This document shows, one piece after another, positions 54,926-63,804 of a stretch of 64,000 bases of DNA (its first letter is position 1; each line of letters starts with the position of its first letter). The stretch covers positions 228,459 through 292,458 of the forward strand of contig NZ_JAKNQQ010000006.1 in the NCBI RefSeq assembly GCF_022662475.1, in the 5' to 3' direction. This stretch comes from Sphingomonas sp. TREG-RG-20F-R18-01 (GTDB lineage Bacteria; Pseudomonadota; Alphaproteobacteria; Sphingomonadales; Sphingomonadaceae). The notes under the pieces were generated by a model, which saw only the letters and a program-made list of their open reading frames with translations, was not told the DNA's origin and ran no database searches. Position numbers and translations under genes: made by a program.

Positions 54926-55673
54926 GTCGAAAATCCTGATCCTCGGTGGCACCACCGAGGCGAGTGCGCTGGCGGAGGCGCTGGCCACGCGCGGGGACGA
55001 TGCCGTGCTCAGCTATGCGGGCCGCGTGGCGAACCCGAAGGCGCAGCCGGTGCCTACGCGGATCGGCGGGTTCGGTGGCGTGGCGGGGCTTGCCGATTAT
55101 CTCCGCAACGAGGGCATTACGCACCTGGTCGACGCGACGCATCCGTTCGCTGCGACGATGAGCAGGAATGCCGTCGAAGCGGCCGCCGACGCTGGCATGG
55201 CGCTGATCGCCTTGACGCGACCTGCATGGACCGCGGAGCCCAGTGACGACTGGCAGCATGTCGCGGACATCGATGCGGCGGTCGCCACGCTCACCGGGCC
55301 GCGTCGCAGCGTGATGCTCGCGCTCGGGCGGATGCATGTCGCTGCGTTCGCGGCGCAACCGCAGCATCGTTACCTGCTGCGCTTCGTCGATACGCCAGAG
55401 GGTCCGCCCGAACTGCCGGACCATCGCCTCATCGTCGATCGGGGGCCGTTCGATGTCGCGGGTGACGTCGCGCTGATGCGCGAACATGCGATCGGCGTGG
55501 TCGTCTGCAAGAATGCCGGGGGCACCGGCGCGCGGGCCAAGCTGATCGCGGCGCGCGAGTTGGGCATCCCCGTGGTGATGATCGATCCTCCGGTCCTGCC
55601 GAAGCGCGTGCAGGTCGAGGCGGTGGCCGATGTGCTGCGCTGGATCGATCATGCCGCCGACCTCGGGGTGTAG
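54924..55673 (+). CDS. cobK: precorrin-6A reductase, encoded opposite to its operon
   Basis: A 249-residue CobK. ILILGGTTEAS at the N-terminus binds NADPH, and VDATHPFAATMSRNA and VVCKNAGG(T)GARAK are conserved. It reduces precorrin-6A to 6B. It is the only plus-strand gene in the cob cluster. It shares the CATG start bases with cobL and overlaps the cobJ end by 25 bases, so the minus-strand transcript runs antisense across the whole gene. No clear ribosome site precedes the ATG; its promoter must lie within cobL. Confidence 0.92.
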   Translation: MSKILILGGTTEASALAEALATRGDDAVLSYAGRVANPKAQPVPTRIGGFGGVAGLADYLRNEGITHLVDATHPFAATMSRNAVEAAADAGMALIALTRPAWTAEPSDDWQHVADIDAAVATLTGPRRSVMLALGRMHVAAFAAQPQHRYLLRFVDTPEGPPELPDHRLIVDRGPFDVAGDVALMREHAIGVVVCKNAGGTGARAKLIAARELGIPVVMIDPPVLPKRVQVEAVADVLRWIDHAADLGV

Positions 55674-56398
55674 AGGATCGGCGCGCCGCTGCGCACGATC
55701 GTCCGCGTCGTGCTCGACCCGACGATGACGACGGTCCGCATGTCCGCCATCTGCGGCCGGGCGTCGGGCAACGGAACTACGTTCAGCGTCTCCTCGGGGG
55801 TGGAAACCGCGCGCGCGAACAATACGGGACGATCATCCGCACAGACGTCGCGCAGGATTTCGAGCGCGCGCCCAAACCCGTCGGGTCGGCTTCGCGAGCG
55901 CGGGTTGTAGAAGGCGATCGCGAAGTCCGCCTCGGCGGCGAGGCGGACCCGGCGGTCGATCAGCGCTTGCGGCTTGAGATTGTCCGACAGGTTGATCGCG
56001 CAGAAATCATGGCCCAGCGGTGCACCCGCGCGCGCCGCCGCCGCGAGCATCGCGGTGATGCCCGGCAGCACGCGGATGTCGAGCTCGCGCCATGCCGGCG
56101 GGCCATGCTCGACCGCCTCGAACACGGCGGCCGCCATCGCGAACACGCCGGGATCGCCCGACGATACCACCACGACGCGGTGCCCCGCCATCGCGAGGCC
56201 GAGCGCATGCCGCGCGCGATCGAGCTCTACGCGATTGTCGCTGGCGTGGAGCGTCAGCCCGGCGCGCGGGGCGACGCGCGCGACATAGGGGATGTAGCCG
56301 ATCACGTCGGTCGCCGCGGCGAGCGCGGCGGCGACCTCGGGCGTCACCAGCGCGACGTCGCCCGGACCGAGCCCCGCGATCGCGATCGAGCCGGTCAT
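55649..56398 (-). CDS. cobJ: precorrin-3B C17-methyltransferase
   Basis: A 249-residue methyltransferase. GLGPGDVALVTPEV, VVSSGDPGVFAMAAAV and LPGITAMLAAAARAGAPLGHDF are typical of CobJ/CbiH, which methylates C17 with ring contraction. Start overlaps the cobI stop by 4 bases. Its last 25 bases overlap the end of cobK on the other strand. Confidence 0.93.
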   Translation of the reverse strand: MTGSIAIAGLGPGDVALVTPEVAAALAAATDVIGYIPYVARVAPRAGLTLHASDNRVELDRARHALGLAMAGHRVVVVSSGDPGVFAMAAAVFEAVEHGPPAWRELDIRVLPGITAMLAAAARAGAPLGHDFCAINLSDNLKPQALIDRRVRLAAEADFAIAFYNPRSRSRPDGFGRALEILRDVCADDRPVLFARAVSTPEETLNVVPLPDARPQMADMRTVVIVGSSTTRTIVRSGAPILYTPRSAA

Positions 56399-57132
56399 GG
56401 CCGCCGCCCCTGGCCGTGGATTAGCAGGATCGAGAAATAAGGGGCGATCCTGTCCGCATCGCACAGTCGCGTCACGCGCTGGTCGGGCATTGCGGCATAT
56501 TCGACCAGCCACGCAGCGTCGTCGCGCCCGGCGGCGGCGACCGCGCGGCGCAGCTTGGCGAGGTGGCGGCCGATCTTCATCACCACCAGCGCATCGGTGT
56601 CGCGGATCCGGCGGGTGAGCTCGTCCTCGGGCATCGTCGCGGTGAGGACGGTCAGCACATCCTCGCCCCAGGTGATCGGCGTGCCGCTCGCGGTCCACGC
56701 GCCCGACATGCCGGTGATGCCGGGGACGACCCGCACCGGCGCGATCCCCGCCAGACGGCTGTGGAGATGCATGAACGAGCCGTAGAAGAACGGGTCGCCC
56801 TCGCACAGGACGACGACGTCCTCCCCGGTTGCCGAGAGCGCTGCGAGATGGCCGGTACAGTCGGCGTAGAAACTGCAGAGACGGTCGTTGTAGCGCGGGT
56901 CGGCGACCGGGATTTCGGTCGTGACGGGATATTCCATCGCGAACTCGATCGCATCGTCGCGCAACATGCCGTCGACGATCCGCCGCGCCTGCCCAGGCTT
57001 GCCCGCCTTGCGGAAGAAGGCGATGTGGCGCGCGCCGCGCACCAGCCGGTCGGCGCGGACGCTCATCAGATCCTGCGCGCCCGGCCCGAGGCCGACGCCG
57101 TGGATCGTTCCCAGGGGGGGGGGGGACGTCAT
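56395..57132 (-). CDS. cobI: precorrin-2 C20-methyltransferase
   Basis: A 245-residue methyltransferase. GVGLGPGAQDLMSVRA, LCEGDPFFYGSFMHL and VVPGITGMSGA are CobI/CbiL motifs. The N-terminus (MTSPPPLGT) is encoded across an uninterrupted run of 12 C on the coding strand (57114-57125), beginning seven bases after the A of the ATG. A gain or loss of one base there would destroy the frame almost at once. ATG 57132 overlaps cobH by 4 bases; no other in-frame start lies downstream before the methyltransferase motif begins. Confidence 0.92.
   Translation of the reverse strand: MTSPPPLGTIHGVGLGPGAQDLMSVRADRLVRGARHIAFFRKAGKPGQARRIVDGMLRDDAIEFAMEYPVTTEIPVADPRYNDRLCSFYADCTGHLAALSATGEDVVVLCEGDPFFYGSFMHLHSRLAGIAPVRVVPGITGMSGAWTASGTPITWGEDVLTVLTATMPEDELTRRIRDTDALVVMKIGRHLAKLRRAVAAAGRDDAAWLVEYAAMPDQRVTRLCDADRIAPYFSILLIHGQGRRP
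57114..57125 (-). repeat. 12-base C homopolymer at the start of cobI
   Basis: Twelve consecutive C on the coding strand (G on the plus strand), within codons 3 to 7 of cobI. It is clearly longer than any other mononucleotide run noticed in the window, where seven is the next longest. Such tracts are slippage-prone in replication and difficult to sequence. Confidence 0.9.
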
Positions 57133-57758
57133 TCGGTACGGCTCGCGAGTGCGTTGATCGCGGCGACGGTGATCGCGCTGCCGCCCATCCGCCCCTCGAT
57201 CACGACGCACGGGACGGGCTGCTCCGCCCACAAGGCCGCCTTGGATTCGACCGCGCCGACGAACCCGACCGGGCAGCCGATGATCGCGGCCGGGCGCGGG
57301 CAGGCGGGGTCTTCGAGCATGTTGAGCAGGTGGAACAGCGCGGTCGGGGCATTGCCGATCGCGACCAGCGCACCCGTCAGATGCGGCCGCCACAGTTCGA
57401 GCGCGGCGGCGGATCGGGTGTTGCCCATCGTGCGCGCAAGGTCGGGCGTTTCCGCGGCGTGGAGCGTGCAGACGACCGGATTGTCGGCGGGAAGGCGACC
57501 GCGCGTGATCCCCTCGGTCACCATCCGTGCATCGCACAGGATCGGCGCGCCTGCCGCAAGCGCATGCCGCGCGACTACGGCGAAACCAGGCGAGAAGCGG
57601 ATATGCGCCGCAAGATCGACGAGACCCGCGGCGTGGATCATGCGGACCGCGACCGGCTCCTCCTCCGGCGTGAAACGCGCGAGGTCTGCTTCGGCGCGGA
57701 TCGTCGCGAAGGACTGGCGGTAGATGGCGGCGCCGTCGGTTTGATAGACATGGGGCAT
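57129..57758 (-). CDS. cobH: precorrin-8X methylmutase
   Basis: A 209-residue mutase. FTPEEEPVAVRMIHAAGLVDLA contains the conserved His of the active site, and GNAPTALFHLL and IGCPVGFVGAVESK are family motifs. It moves the C11 methyl group to C12 to give hydrogenobyrinic acid. The start shares one base with the cobG stop (TGATG). Confidence 0.94.
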   Translation of the reverse strand: MPHVYQTDGAAIYRQSFATIRAEADLARFTPEEEPVAVRMIHAAGLVDLAAHIRFSPGFAVVARHALAAGAPILCDARMVTEGITRGRLPADNPVVCTLHAAETPDLARTMGNTRSAAALELWRPHLTGALVAIGNAPTALFHLLNMLEDPACPRPAAIIGCPVGFVGAVESKAALWAEQPVPCVVIEGRMGGSAITVAAINALASRTE

Positions 57759-58858
57759 CAGGCGGCTCCGAAACGGGCGAGGATCTGGGCGGCGTCGAGC
57801 CCGGCTATGACGGGGGGAGCACCGGCGCGCGCGGCGAAGGCGAGATCGAAGCGGCCGTCGCGCCCCGTCAGTACGACATCGGCGGGCAGCGCGCGCGCAC
57901 AGCCCTTGGCGCAGCCCGATACGTGAAGCTGCCCGCCGACATGCGGCGCGAGACGGATCGCAAGGGCACGGGTCGCGACGCTTGCCTGCGGACACGCGGG
58001 CGCGCCGACACAGGCGTCGGTATGCAGGCGCGCGACGTCGGTCTGTTCGGTGGCAACGCCCCCCTCGACGATCAGGCACCGCCAGGGCGTGACGCGGATT
58101 CCGTGTCCGTCGACCGACATCCGCGCAAGGTCCGACGCCGCGATCCGCCCGAACGGCAGACCCACGACCGCGCCGAGCGGGTGCGGTCCGGTGGCAAGCG
58201 CAATGCCGGGGGGCGACGGGACAATGTCGCGATCTGCCCAGCCGGGCAAAGTGGCCGAGTGACGTGCCATTCGGCCAGCGGCGATCCCGCCGCTCGCGAC
58301 GAACCAGTGCGCGAGCGCGATCAACGCGTCGACCTCGGTGCCCGTAGCGAGCGCGATGCCGCTGGTCCGTCCCTCCGCGCGTAGAATCAGGCCGCCGGTC
58401 GCGTCGCGTTCGATGCGGATGTCGGCGGGGGCGTCGCGGAGCAGGGGGGCGGCCCCGGCGTCGATGGCGAACCCGAATTTGCCGGGCAGTTCGGGAAGCT
58501 CGGCGAGGCGCCCCGTCAGGTCCCTGGCGATGCGGTACGTATCGTCGCCCTCCTGCCAGTCGGGTGCCACCAGCACGGCTCGCTTTGCCTCCAGCGCCGG
58601 GTCGGTATCGACCAGATCGAGCGCGCACAGGTCAGCGATCAACGCCGCCCAGCAATCGTCGCGGACGCCGCGGATCTGCAGATTGGCGCGGTTGGTGACG
58701 TCGATCGCGCCGTTGCCATGTTCCGCCGCTGCCTCGGCCAAGCCGATCGCCTGCGTGCGGGTGAGGTGCGCGAGCCGCGGGCGCACGCGGACCAGCAGAC
58801 CGTCGCCTGCCGCCATCGGGCGATGCGCCGTCGGGCACCAGCCGCGCACCACGGTCAT
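57758..58858 (-). CDS. cobG: precorrin-3B synthase
   Basis: A 366-residue protein of the sulfite/nitrite-reductase-like fold. Cysteines in ACVGAPACPQ and SGCAKGCAR provide the 4Fe-4S site. CobG uses oxygen to hydroxylate precorrin-3A, so its presence marks the aerobic pathway. ATG 58858 overlaps the cobN stop by 4 bases; an in-frame start at 58906 lies inside cobN and is less likely. Confidence 0.9.
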   Translation of the reverse strand: MTVVRGWCPTAHRPMAAGDGLLVRVRPRLAHLTRTQAIGLAEAAAEHGNGAIDVTNRANLQIRGVRDDCWAALIADLCALDLVDTDPALEAKRAVLVAPDWQEGDDTYRIARDLTGRLAELPELPGKFGFAIDAGAAPLLRDAPADIRIERDATGGLILRAEGRTSGIALATGTEVDALIALAHWFVASGGIAAGRMARHSATLPGWADRDIVPSPPGIALATGPHPLGAVVGLPFGRIAASDLARMSVDGHGIRVTPWRCLIVEGGVATEQTDVARLHTDACVGAPACPQASVATRALAIRLAPHVGGQLHVSGCAKGCARALPADVVLTGRDGRFDLAFAARAGAPPVIAGLDAAQILARFGAA

Positions 58859-61800
58859 GCGCCTGCGCCGAGATGCGCGAGGATCGAATTGCGTCGCGTC
58901 TGCCACAGCCCGGAGGCGTGGAGCGCGACGAACCGCGACTTAAGCGCCGCCAGTGCCTGCGGATTGGCGTCTGCCATGAACGCGCGGACGTCGTCGCGCG
59001 CGAGCGTCGCGTCGTAATAGAGGTCGATCGACTCGGGCGTCACGACGTCCGCCAGATGCGCGAACGCACCGAGATGATCGAGCGTGGCGGCAAGTTCGGC
59101 GGCACCGCGGAACCCGTGCCGCATCATTCCCGCGACCCAGCCCGGATGCGCAGCGCGTGCCCGGACGACGCGCGCGATCTCCTCCCCAAGCGGGCGCGCA
59201 CGCGGACGGGCCGGGTCGGTCGCGTCGAGGTGGTAGAGAGCGGCGCTTCCGCCGGTGATCGCCTGCGCGGCGGCAAAGGCAGCCTCGTGCGCGGCATAGT
59301 CGGCGGCAAGCAACAGGTCGGTCTCGGGCAGGTCCTGAACGTGGACGAAGACATCCGCGGCGGCGACGCGCGCCGCGATTCCCCCCGGGTCGGCGCGCGC
59401 TTCGCCATCGTCGAGCGCGTGCGCCGATGCGTCGAGCCACGCCGCGCCCGCCGCCCGGCGCGCTTCGGGCGTGTAGGTGTCGGCGCTGTCGCCGAGCCCG
59501 ATGCCATAGCTGCCCGCACGCGGCCCGAACACACGTGCGCCGGGAGCGGACCCGACGAACGGGTTGCGATCCACCGGCTCGTCGCGCGCCGCAAGCGCGC
59601 GCACTGCTTGTCCAAACATCGCGCAAAGCGTCGGGAAGGCATCGCGGAACAACCCCGATACGCGCAGCGTCACGTCGATCCGCGGCCGGTCGAACTGCAT
59701 CAACGGCAGGATCTCGACCCCGGCGACGCGGTCGGACTGATGGTCCCACACCGGCTCGGCGCCAAGCAGATGCAACGCCATCGCAAATTCCTCGCCCGCG
59801 GTGCGCATCGTCGCGGAGCCCCACAGGTCGACCACCAGCGCGCGCGGATAGTCGCCATGATCCTGAAGATGGCGGCGGATCAATTCGTCGGCGAGGCGCA
59901 CCCCCTGCGCATGCGCCGACCGCGACGGCACCGCGCGCGGATCGGTGGTGTAGAGGTTGCGCCCGGTCGGCAGCACGTCCGTGCGACCGCGCCACGGCGA
60001 CCCGGACGGCCCGGGGGCGACGCGGCGTCCGGCGAGCGCCGCGAGCAGCCCGTCGCGTTCGGCGGGGCCCTGCTCGCCGCGCCCGAAGACGTGGAGCCCG
60101 TCGCCATATTGGCTGTCCTTGACGTCGCAGACGAAGGCATCGATCCGCGTGATCGCCTCCGCGCTCGACCGCGCCTGGTCGAGCGCGAGCACGTCGCCGA
60201 GCCCGAGTGCGAGCGCTTCGTCGCTGATATCGCGCTGCAGCCGATCGCGGCGTGCCGGATCGAGCCCGTCGGCATTGGAGAATTCGTCGAGCAGCGCCTC
60301 GAGCCGTCCGAGCCCGGTGCCACCGTCTGCGCGGACCAGCGGTGGCGGGACATGGCCGATCGTGACCGCGCCGATCCGTCGCTTGGCCTGCGCCGCCTCG
60401 CCGGGGTCGTTGACGATGAACGGATAGACGATGGGCAGCGCGCCGGTCAGCGCCTCGGGCCAGCACGCATCGGACAGCGCAACCGCCTTGCCCGGCAGCC
60501 ATTCGAGCGTGCCGTGCGCGCCGACATGGACCAGCGCGTCGGTCCCCTGCGTTCGCAGCCAGAGGTAGAAGGCGATATAACCGTGCCGTGGGCAGCGCGA
60601 GAGATCGTGATACTCGTCCGCGCGCACCGCAGGGCTGCCGCGTTCGGGCTGGAGCGCGACGAGACTATCCCCGGCGGCGACGGCGGCGAAGTGGAAGGCG
60701 CCGTCGAGAACCGCTGGATCGTCTTCGGGCGCGCCCCAGGCTGCGGTTACATCAACCTGTAGCACGGCGGGCAATGTCTCCAGCGCGGCACGATAGGCAG
60801 ACAGGGGCCAGCCGATGGTCTGCTGTGCCAGTGCAACCGGCAGATCCTCGATGTTCCCCAATGCCGTCACATAGCCCGCATCCGCCAGGTCGCCGAGCAT
60901 CGCCGTGACCGACGCGAGCGCATCGAGCCCGACCGCGTGCGCCATTTGATAGGTCTTGCCCGGATAGGTCGACAGCACGATCGCGAGTCGCCGCTCCACA
61001 ACGGGCTTCGCCCCCAGCGCGATCCAGCCGTGGACCCGGTCCGTGATCGCCGCGATCCGCTCGGGCTCGGCGCGGTGTTCGCGGCGGGCGAATTGCAGGT
61101 CGGCATCGCGCGCGGCAGCGTCCTTGAAGCTCGCCACGCCGGCGAACAGGCGGCCGTCGACCTCGGGCAGCACGACGTGCATCGCGAGATCGGCGGGCGA
61201 AAGACCGCGTGCTGTATTGGCCCAGGCGGCACGGTCAGACGTTGCCAGCGCGACCTGGAAGACCGGGACTCCGGCGGCGTCGAGCGGGGTCGTGCCGGTG
61301 GCATTGCGCGCCGAAAAGGCGGTGGCGTTGACGATCGCGACGGGCGCGAGCGCGGACACCCAGCGCGCCATCCAGCCGCCCGCCGCGGGATCCTTGAGCG
61401 ACGGCGCGAACAGCGCGAGGACGTCATAGCCGCGTGCCGCGAACGCTGCATGCAACGCCACGATCGGGTCGAGATCGGCCGCCATCAGATAGGATCGGTA
61501 GAAAACCAGCATGATCCGCGGCCGGACCGACGTCAGCGCGAACGCGGCCGGGCAGGTCACGCCGGGCACCGTCTGCCAACCGCCGACCGAAGCGATCGCG
61601 CGCGCTGCCGGAGCGGGTCTGACGTACAGCCCCGCCGCCAGCGCGAACTGCGCGATTGCCGCGTGCGCTGCGGCGGCGCCGCCGATGTCGCATAATTCCG
61701 TCAGGCGGCGCAGCGTCGATACCGGCACCGTCGACGCCGTATCGAGCCGCGGATCGATGCGGCCATCCGCGGGGATGATCGCCAGCGCGATCCCGTGTCG

Positions 61801-62115
61801 TCTGGCGAGCGCCTCGACCTGCTGCACGCCGTAGGGCCAATAGGCGATCCCGCCGATCAGCCGGATCAGGATTCCCTTTGCGGCTCCCAGCGTACGCTCG
61901 ATATAGGTGTCGACCGAAAGCGGGTGCGTCAACTCGGCGAGATTGGCGAGCCGCAGGCTTGGCATCCCCGGCCCGCCCGCGCGCCATCCCGCCGCGAACG
62001 CGCCGAGGTCGCTGTCGGAAAAGGACAGCACGACGAGATCCGCGGCATCCTGCCCCAGATCGCGCGGCGTGGCGCTTTCCTCCAACCCATGCGTTTCGCG
62101 AAAGACGACGTGCAT
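58855..62115 (-). CDS. cobN: cobaltochelatase large subunit CobN
   Basis: A 1086-residue CobN/magnesium-chelatase H-like subunit. YLWLRTQGTDALVHVGAHGTLEWLPGKAVALSD (around residues 505-540) carries the conserved HxGxHGTLEWLPGK block, and GGWQTVPGVTCP and FRDAFPTLCAMFGQAV are other family blocks. With CobS and CobT, not present here, it inserts cobalt into hydrogenobyrinic acid a,c-diamide. The gene starts 6 bases after cobW. Confidence 0.92.
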   Translation of the reverse strand: MHVVFRETHGLEESATPRDLGQDAADLVVLSFSDSDLGAFAAGWRAGGPGMPSLRLANLAELTHPLSVDTYIERTLGAAKGILIRLIGGIAYWPYGVQQVEALARRHGIALAIIPADGRIDPRLDTASTVPVSTLRRLTELCDIGGAAAAHAAIAQFALAAGLYVRPAPAARAIASVGGWQTVPGVTCPAAFALTSVRPRIMLVFYRSYLMAADLDPIVALHAAFAARGYDVLALFAPSLKDPAAGGWMARWVSALAPVAIVNATAFSARNATGTTPLDAAGVPVFQVALATSDRAAWANTARGLSPADLAMHVVLPEVDGRLFAGVASFKDAAARDADLQFARREHRAEPERIAAITDRVHGWIALGAKPVVERRLAIVLSTYPGKTYQMAHAVGLDALASVTAMLGDLADAGYVTALGNIEDLPVALAQQTIGWPLSAYRAALETLPAVLQVDVTAAWGAPEDDPAVLDGAFHFAAVAAGDSLVALQPERGSPAVRADEYHDLSRCPRHGYIAFYLWLRTQGTDALVHVGAHGTLEWLPGKAVALSDACWPEALTGALPIVYPFIVNDPGEAAQAKRRIGAVTIGHVPPPLVRADGGTGLGRLEALLDEFSNADGLDPARRDRLQRDISDEALALGLGDVLALDQARSSAEAITRIDAFVCDVKDSQYGDGLHVFGRGEQGPAERDGLLAALAGRRVAPGPSGSPWRGRTDVLPTGRNLYTTDPRAVPSRSAHAQGVRLADELIRRHLQDHGDYPRALVVDLWGSATMRTAGEEFAMALHLLGAEPVWDHQSDRVAGVEILPLMQFDRPRIDVTLRVSGLFRDAFPTLCAMFGQAVRALAARDEPVDRNPFVGSAPGARVFGPRAGSYGIGLGDSADTYTPEARRAAGAAWLDASAHALDDGEARADPGGIAARVAAADVFVHVQDLPETDLLLAADYAAHEAAFAAAQAITGGSAALYHLDATDPARPRARPLGEEIARVVRARAAHPGWVAGMMRHGFRGAAELAATLDHLGAFAHLADVVTPESIDLYYDATLARDDVRAFMADANPQALAALKSRFVALHASGLWQTRRNSILAHLGAGA

Positions 62116-62121
62116 GGCGGA

Positions 62122-63159
62122 TCAGCCCGCCAGCGCCGCCCTGATCGTCGGCGGGTCGAGCCGGTCGCGCTCGGCGATCACGACCAGTTGCGTGCCGCGT
62201 GTTTCGTCGCCGCGCCACGGCCGGTCGTATTGCATGCGGACCCGCGCCCCCACCGCCTGGACGAGCAACCGCATCGGCTTGCCCGCGACCGCGGCATAGC
62301 CCTTCACGCGGAGCACGTCGCCGCCCGCCGCGAGCGTCTCGATCCGGCGCGCGAGATCGTCCGGGTCGGTGATCTCGCCCCAGGCCACGACGATGCTGTC
62401 GAAGTCGTCATGCTCATGCTCGTCCTCGCCATCGTGATGCGAGGGGCGGGCGGCAATATCGTCCTCCGCCGCCGCGCCGAGCCCGAGCACGACGCGCGGG
62501 TCGACGATGCCGTCGACCAGCTCGACGATCGGGAGCGAGCGCGGGGTCTCGGCGGCGATGACCGCGCGCGCTGCGGCGATCCCGGCGGGGCCGGCGAGGT
62601 CGCATTTGGTGAGCAGCACCATGTCGGCACAGGCAAGCTGGTCCTCGAACACTTCGGACAGCGGGGTTTCATGGTCGATGCTCGGATCGGCAGCGCGCTG
62701 CGCGTCGACCGCGGCGAGATCGGGCGCGAAGCGTCCCGCGGCGACCGCCTCGGCGTCCGCCAGCGTGATCACCCCGTCGACCGTGATTCGCGAGCGGATC
62801 GCGGGCCAGTCGAACGCCTTGAGCAACGGCTTGGGCAGTGCGAGCCCGGACGTCTCGATCAGGATATGGTCGGGCCGCGGATCCATCGCGAGCAGCGTCT
62901 CGACGGTTGGGATGAAATCGTCCGCGACGGTGCAGCAGATGCAGCCGTTGGCGAGCTCGACGATGTTCTCGGCCGGGCAATCGGGGATCGCGCAGCCCTT
63001 CAGGATGTCACCATCGACGCCCAATGTGCCGAATTCGTTGACCACCACCGCGAGCCGACGCCCACCGGCGTTGCGGATCAGATGGCTGATGAGGGTCGTC
63101 TTTCCGGCGCCAAGGAAGCCGGTGACAATGGTGACGGGAACCTTCGATAGATCGGACAT
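62122..63159 (-). CDS. cobW: CobW GTPase (cobalt chaperone)
   Basis: A 345-residue G3E GTPase. GFLGAGKTTLI is the P-loop (about 13-23), LANGCICCTV holds the conserved CxCC metal site, and the linker RPSHHDGEDEHEHDD is a His/Asp-rich metal-binding loop. It is thought to supply cobalt to the chelatase. First gene of the operon. ATG 63159 follows GGGGAAGAG; an upstream in-frame extension would run into the riboswitch and was rejected. Confidence 0.93.
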   Translation of the reverse strand: MSDLSKVPVTIVTGFLGAGKTTLISHLIRNAGGRRLAVVVNEFGTLGVDGDILKGCAIPDCPAENIVELANGCICCTVADDFIPTVETLLAMDPRPDHILIETSGLALPKPLLKAFDWPAIRSRITVDGVITLADAEAVAAGRFAPDLAAVDAQRAADPSIDHETPLSEVFEDQLACADMVLLTKCDLAGPAGIAAARAVIAAETPRSLPIVELVDGIVDPRVVLGLGAAAEDDIAARPSHHDGEDEHEHDDFDSIVVAWGEITDPDDLARRIETLAAGGDVLRVKGYAAVAGKPMRLLVQAVGARVRMQYDRPWRGDETRGTQLVVIAERDRLDPPTIRAALAG

Positions 63160-63342
63160 GCTCTTCCCCGCGGCGCGACAGCAACGAACGGAAGGGGCCG
63201 ATTTCGGACGGCGCGCGACGACGGACGAGCGCCGTAAAGCCGCCCAGCCACGCACCGATGCAGCCCCAGCCGCATAGGCTCGTCGCTCAGACGGAGAACC
63301 GTGCCGCGGCCATCCCCTGGGCCAAGGCAAGAGCGACCTTAT

Positions 63343-63549
63343 CGCCGGCAGGTCTCCTGGCTCGCGGGTCGTAGCTCGAGCATCGCCTTCCCAGATCGAC
63401 GGTTCGAAAACCGCCGCAGTCCAGTGGCCGCTCCCGTTGCCAGGAGCATGACGCTTTCGCTCACCGCTTACAGTTGCAGGGACAGCCGCGGATTTGGGGG
63501 AGGTCCCCCGCACCGCATTCCCATTCAAGCCCCTCGCGGGGCACCGGCG
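63343..63549 (-). promoter_or_regulatory. cobalamin riboswitch upstream of cobW
   Basis: On the minus strand the order of conserved blocks is GGTGCC, GGGAATGCGGTG, GCAACTGTAAGCGG (the B12 box-like core), CCACTGGAC, GGGAAGGCGATG and CGAGCCAGGAGACCTGCCGGC split across the 3' end. A 6-pair P1 closes the element. About 180 bases of leader separate it from the cobW ATG, enough for an expression platform; I see no clear terminator stem with a T tract, so translational control is possible. Confidence 0.93.
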
Positions 63550-63582
63550 CGATCAACGAGAACCGTGAGGCTCTCGAGGACA

Positions 63583-63611
63583 GGCATAGACCGGGCCGAC
63601 CGGCTTGCCAA
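63583..63611 (-). promoter_or_regulatory. promoter of the cobalamin operon
   Basis: On the minus strand TTGGCA (63606-63611) and TATGCC (63583-63588) are separated by exactly 17 bases. The expected start of transcription near 63576 lies about 25 bases before the riboswitch. Confidence 0.5.
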
Positions 63612-63770
63612 TCCGTTCGTGGTGATCTGCGGGCGAACGATCCTGAGCTGCTGAGCGGGGAAGGGGGTACCCGATGCGGAACGCGTAAGTACGATCGCCT
63701 CTCGATGCGTCGGCGGACGTCAGCAAAATCGTGCTGGACCAAAAAGTTTCGTGCGGTTTGAAAAAAGGCG

Positions 63771-63798
63771 TTGACCGCTCCGAAACCCTTCCTTAGAG
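63771..63798 (+). promoter_or_regulatory. rRNA operon promoter candidate
   Basis: TTGACC at 63771-63776 and TTAGAG at 63793-63798 are 16 bases apart. The preceding 40 bases contain A/T-rich runs such as an A5 at 63741 and A6 at 63761 that could act as an UP element. The -10 box is a poor match, so its exact position is uncertain. Confidence 0.45.
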
Positions 63799-63804
63799 AG
63801 ACCG

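Noticed and set aside
58873..60762. 629-codon open frame antisense to cobN
   Set aside because: Shadow frame; no recognisable motif and cobN is well supported.
63078..63275. 65-codon minus-strand open frame in the cobW leader
   Set aside because: Lies across the cobW start in another frame; composition resembles random GC-rich frame.
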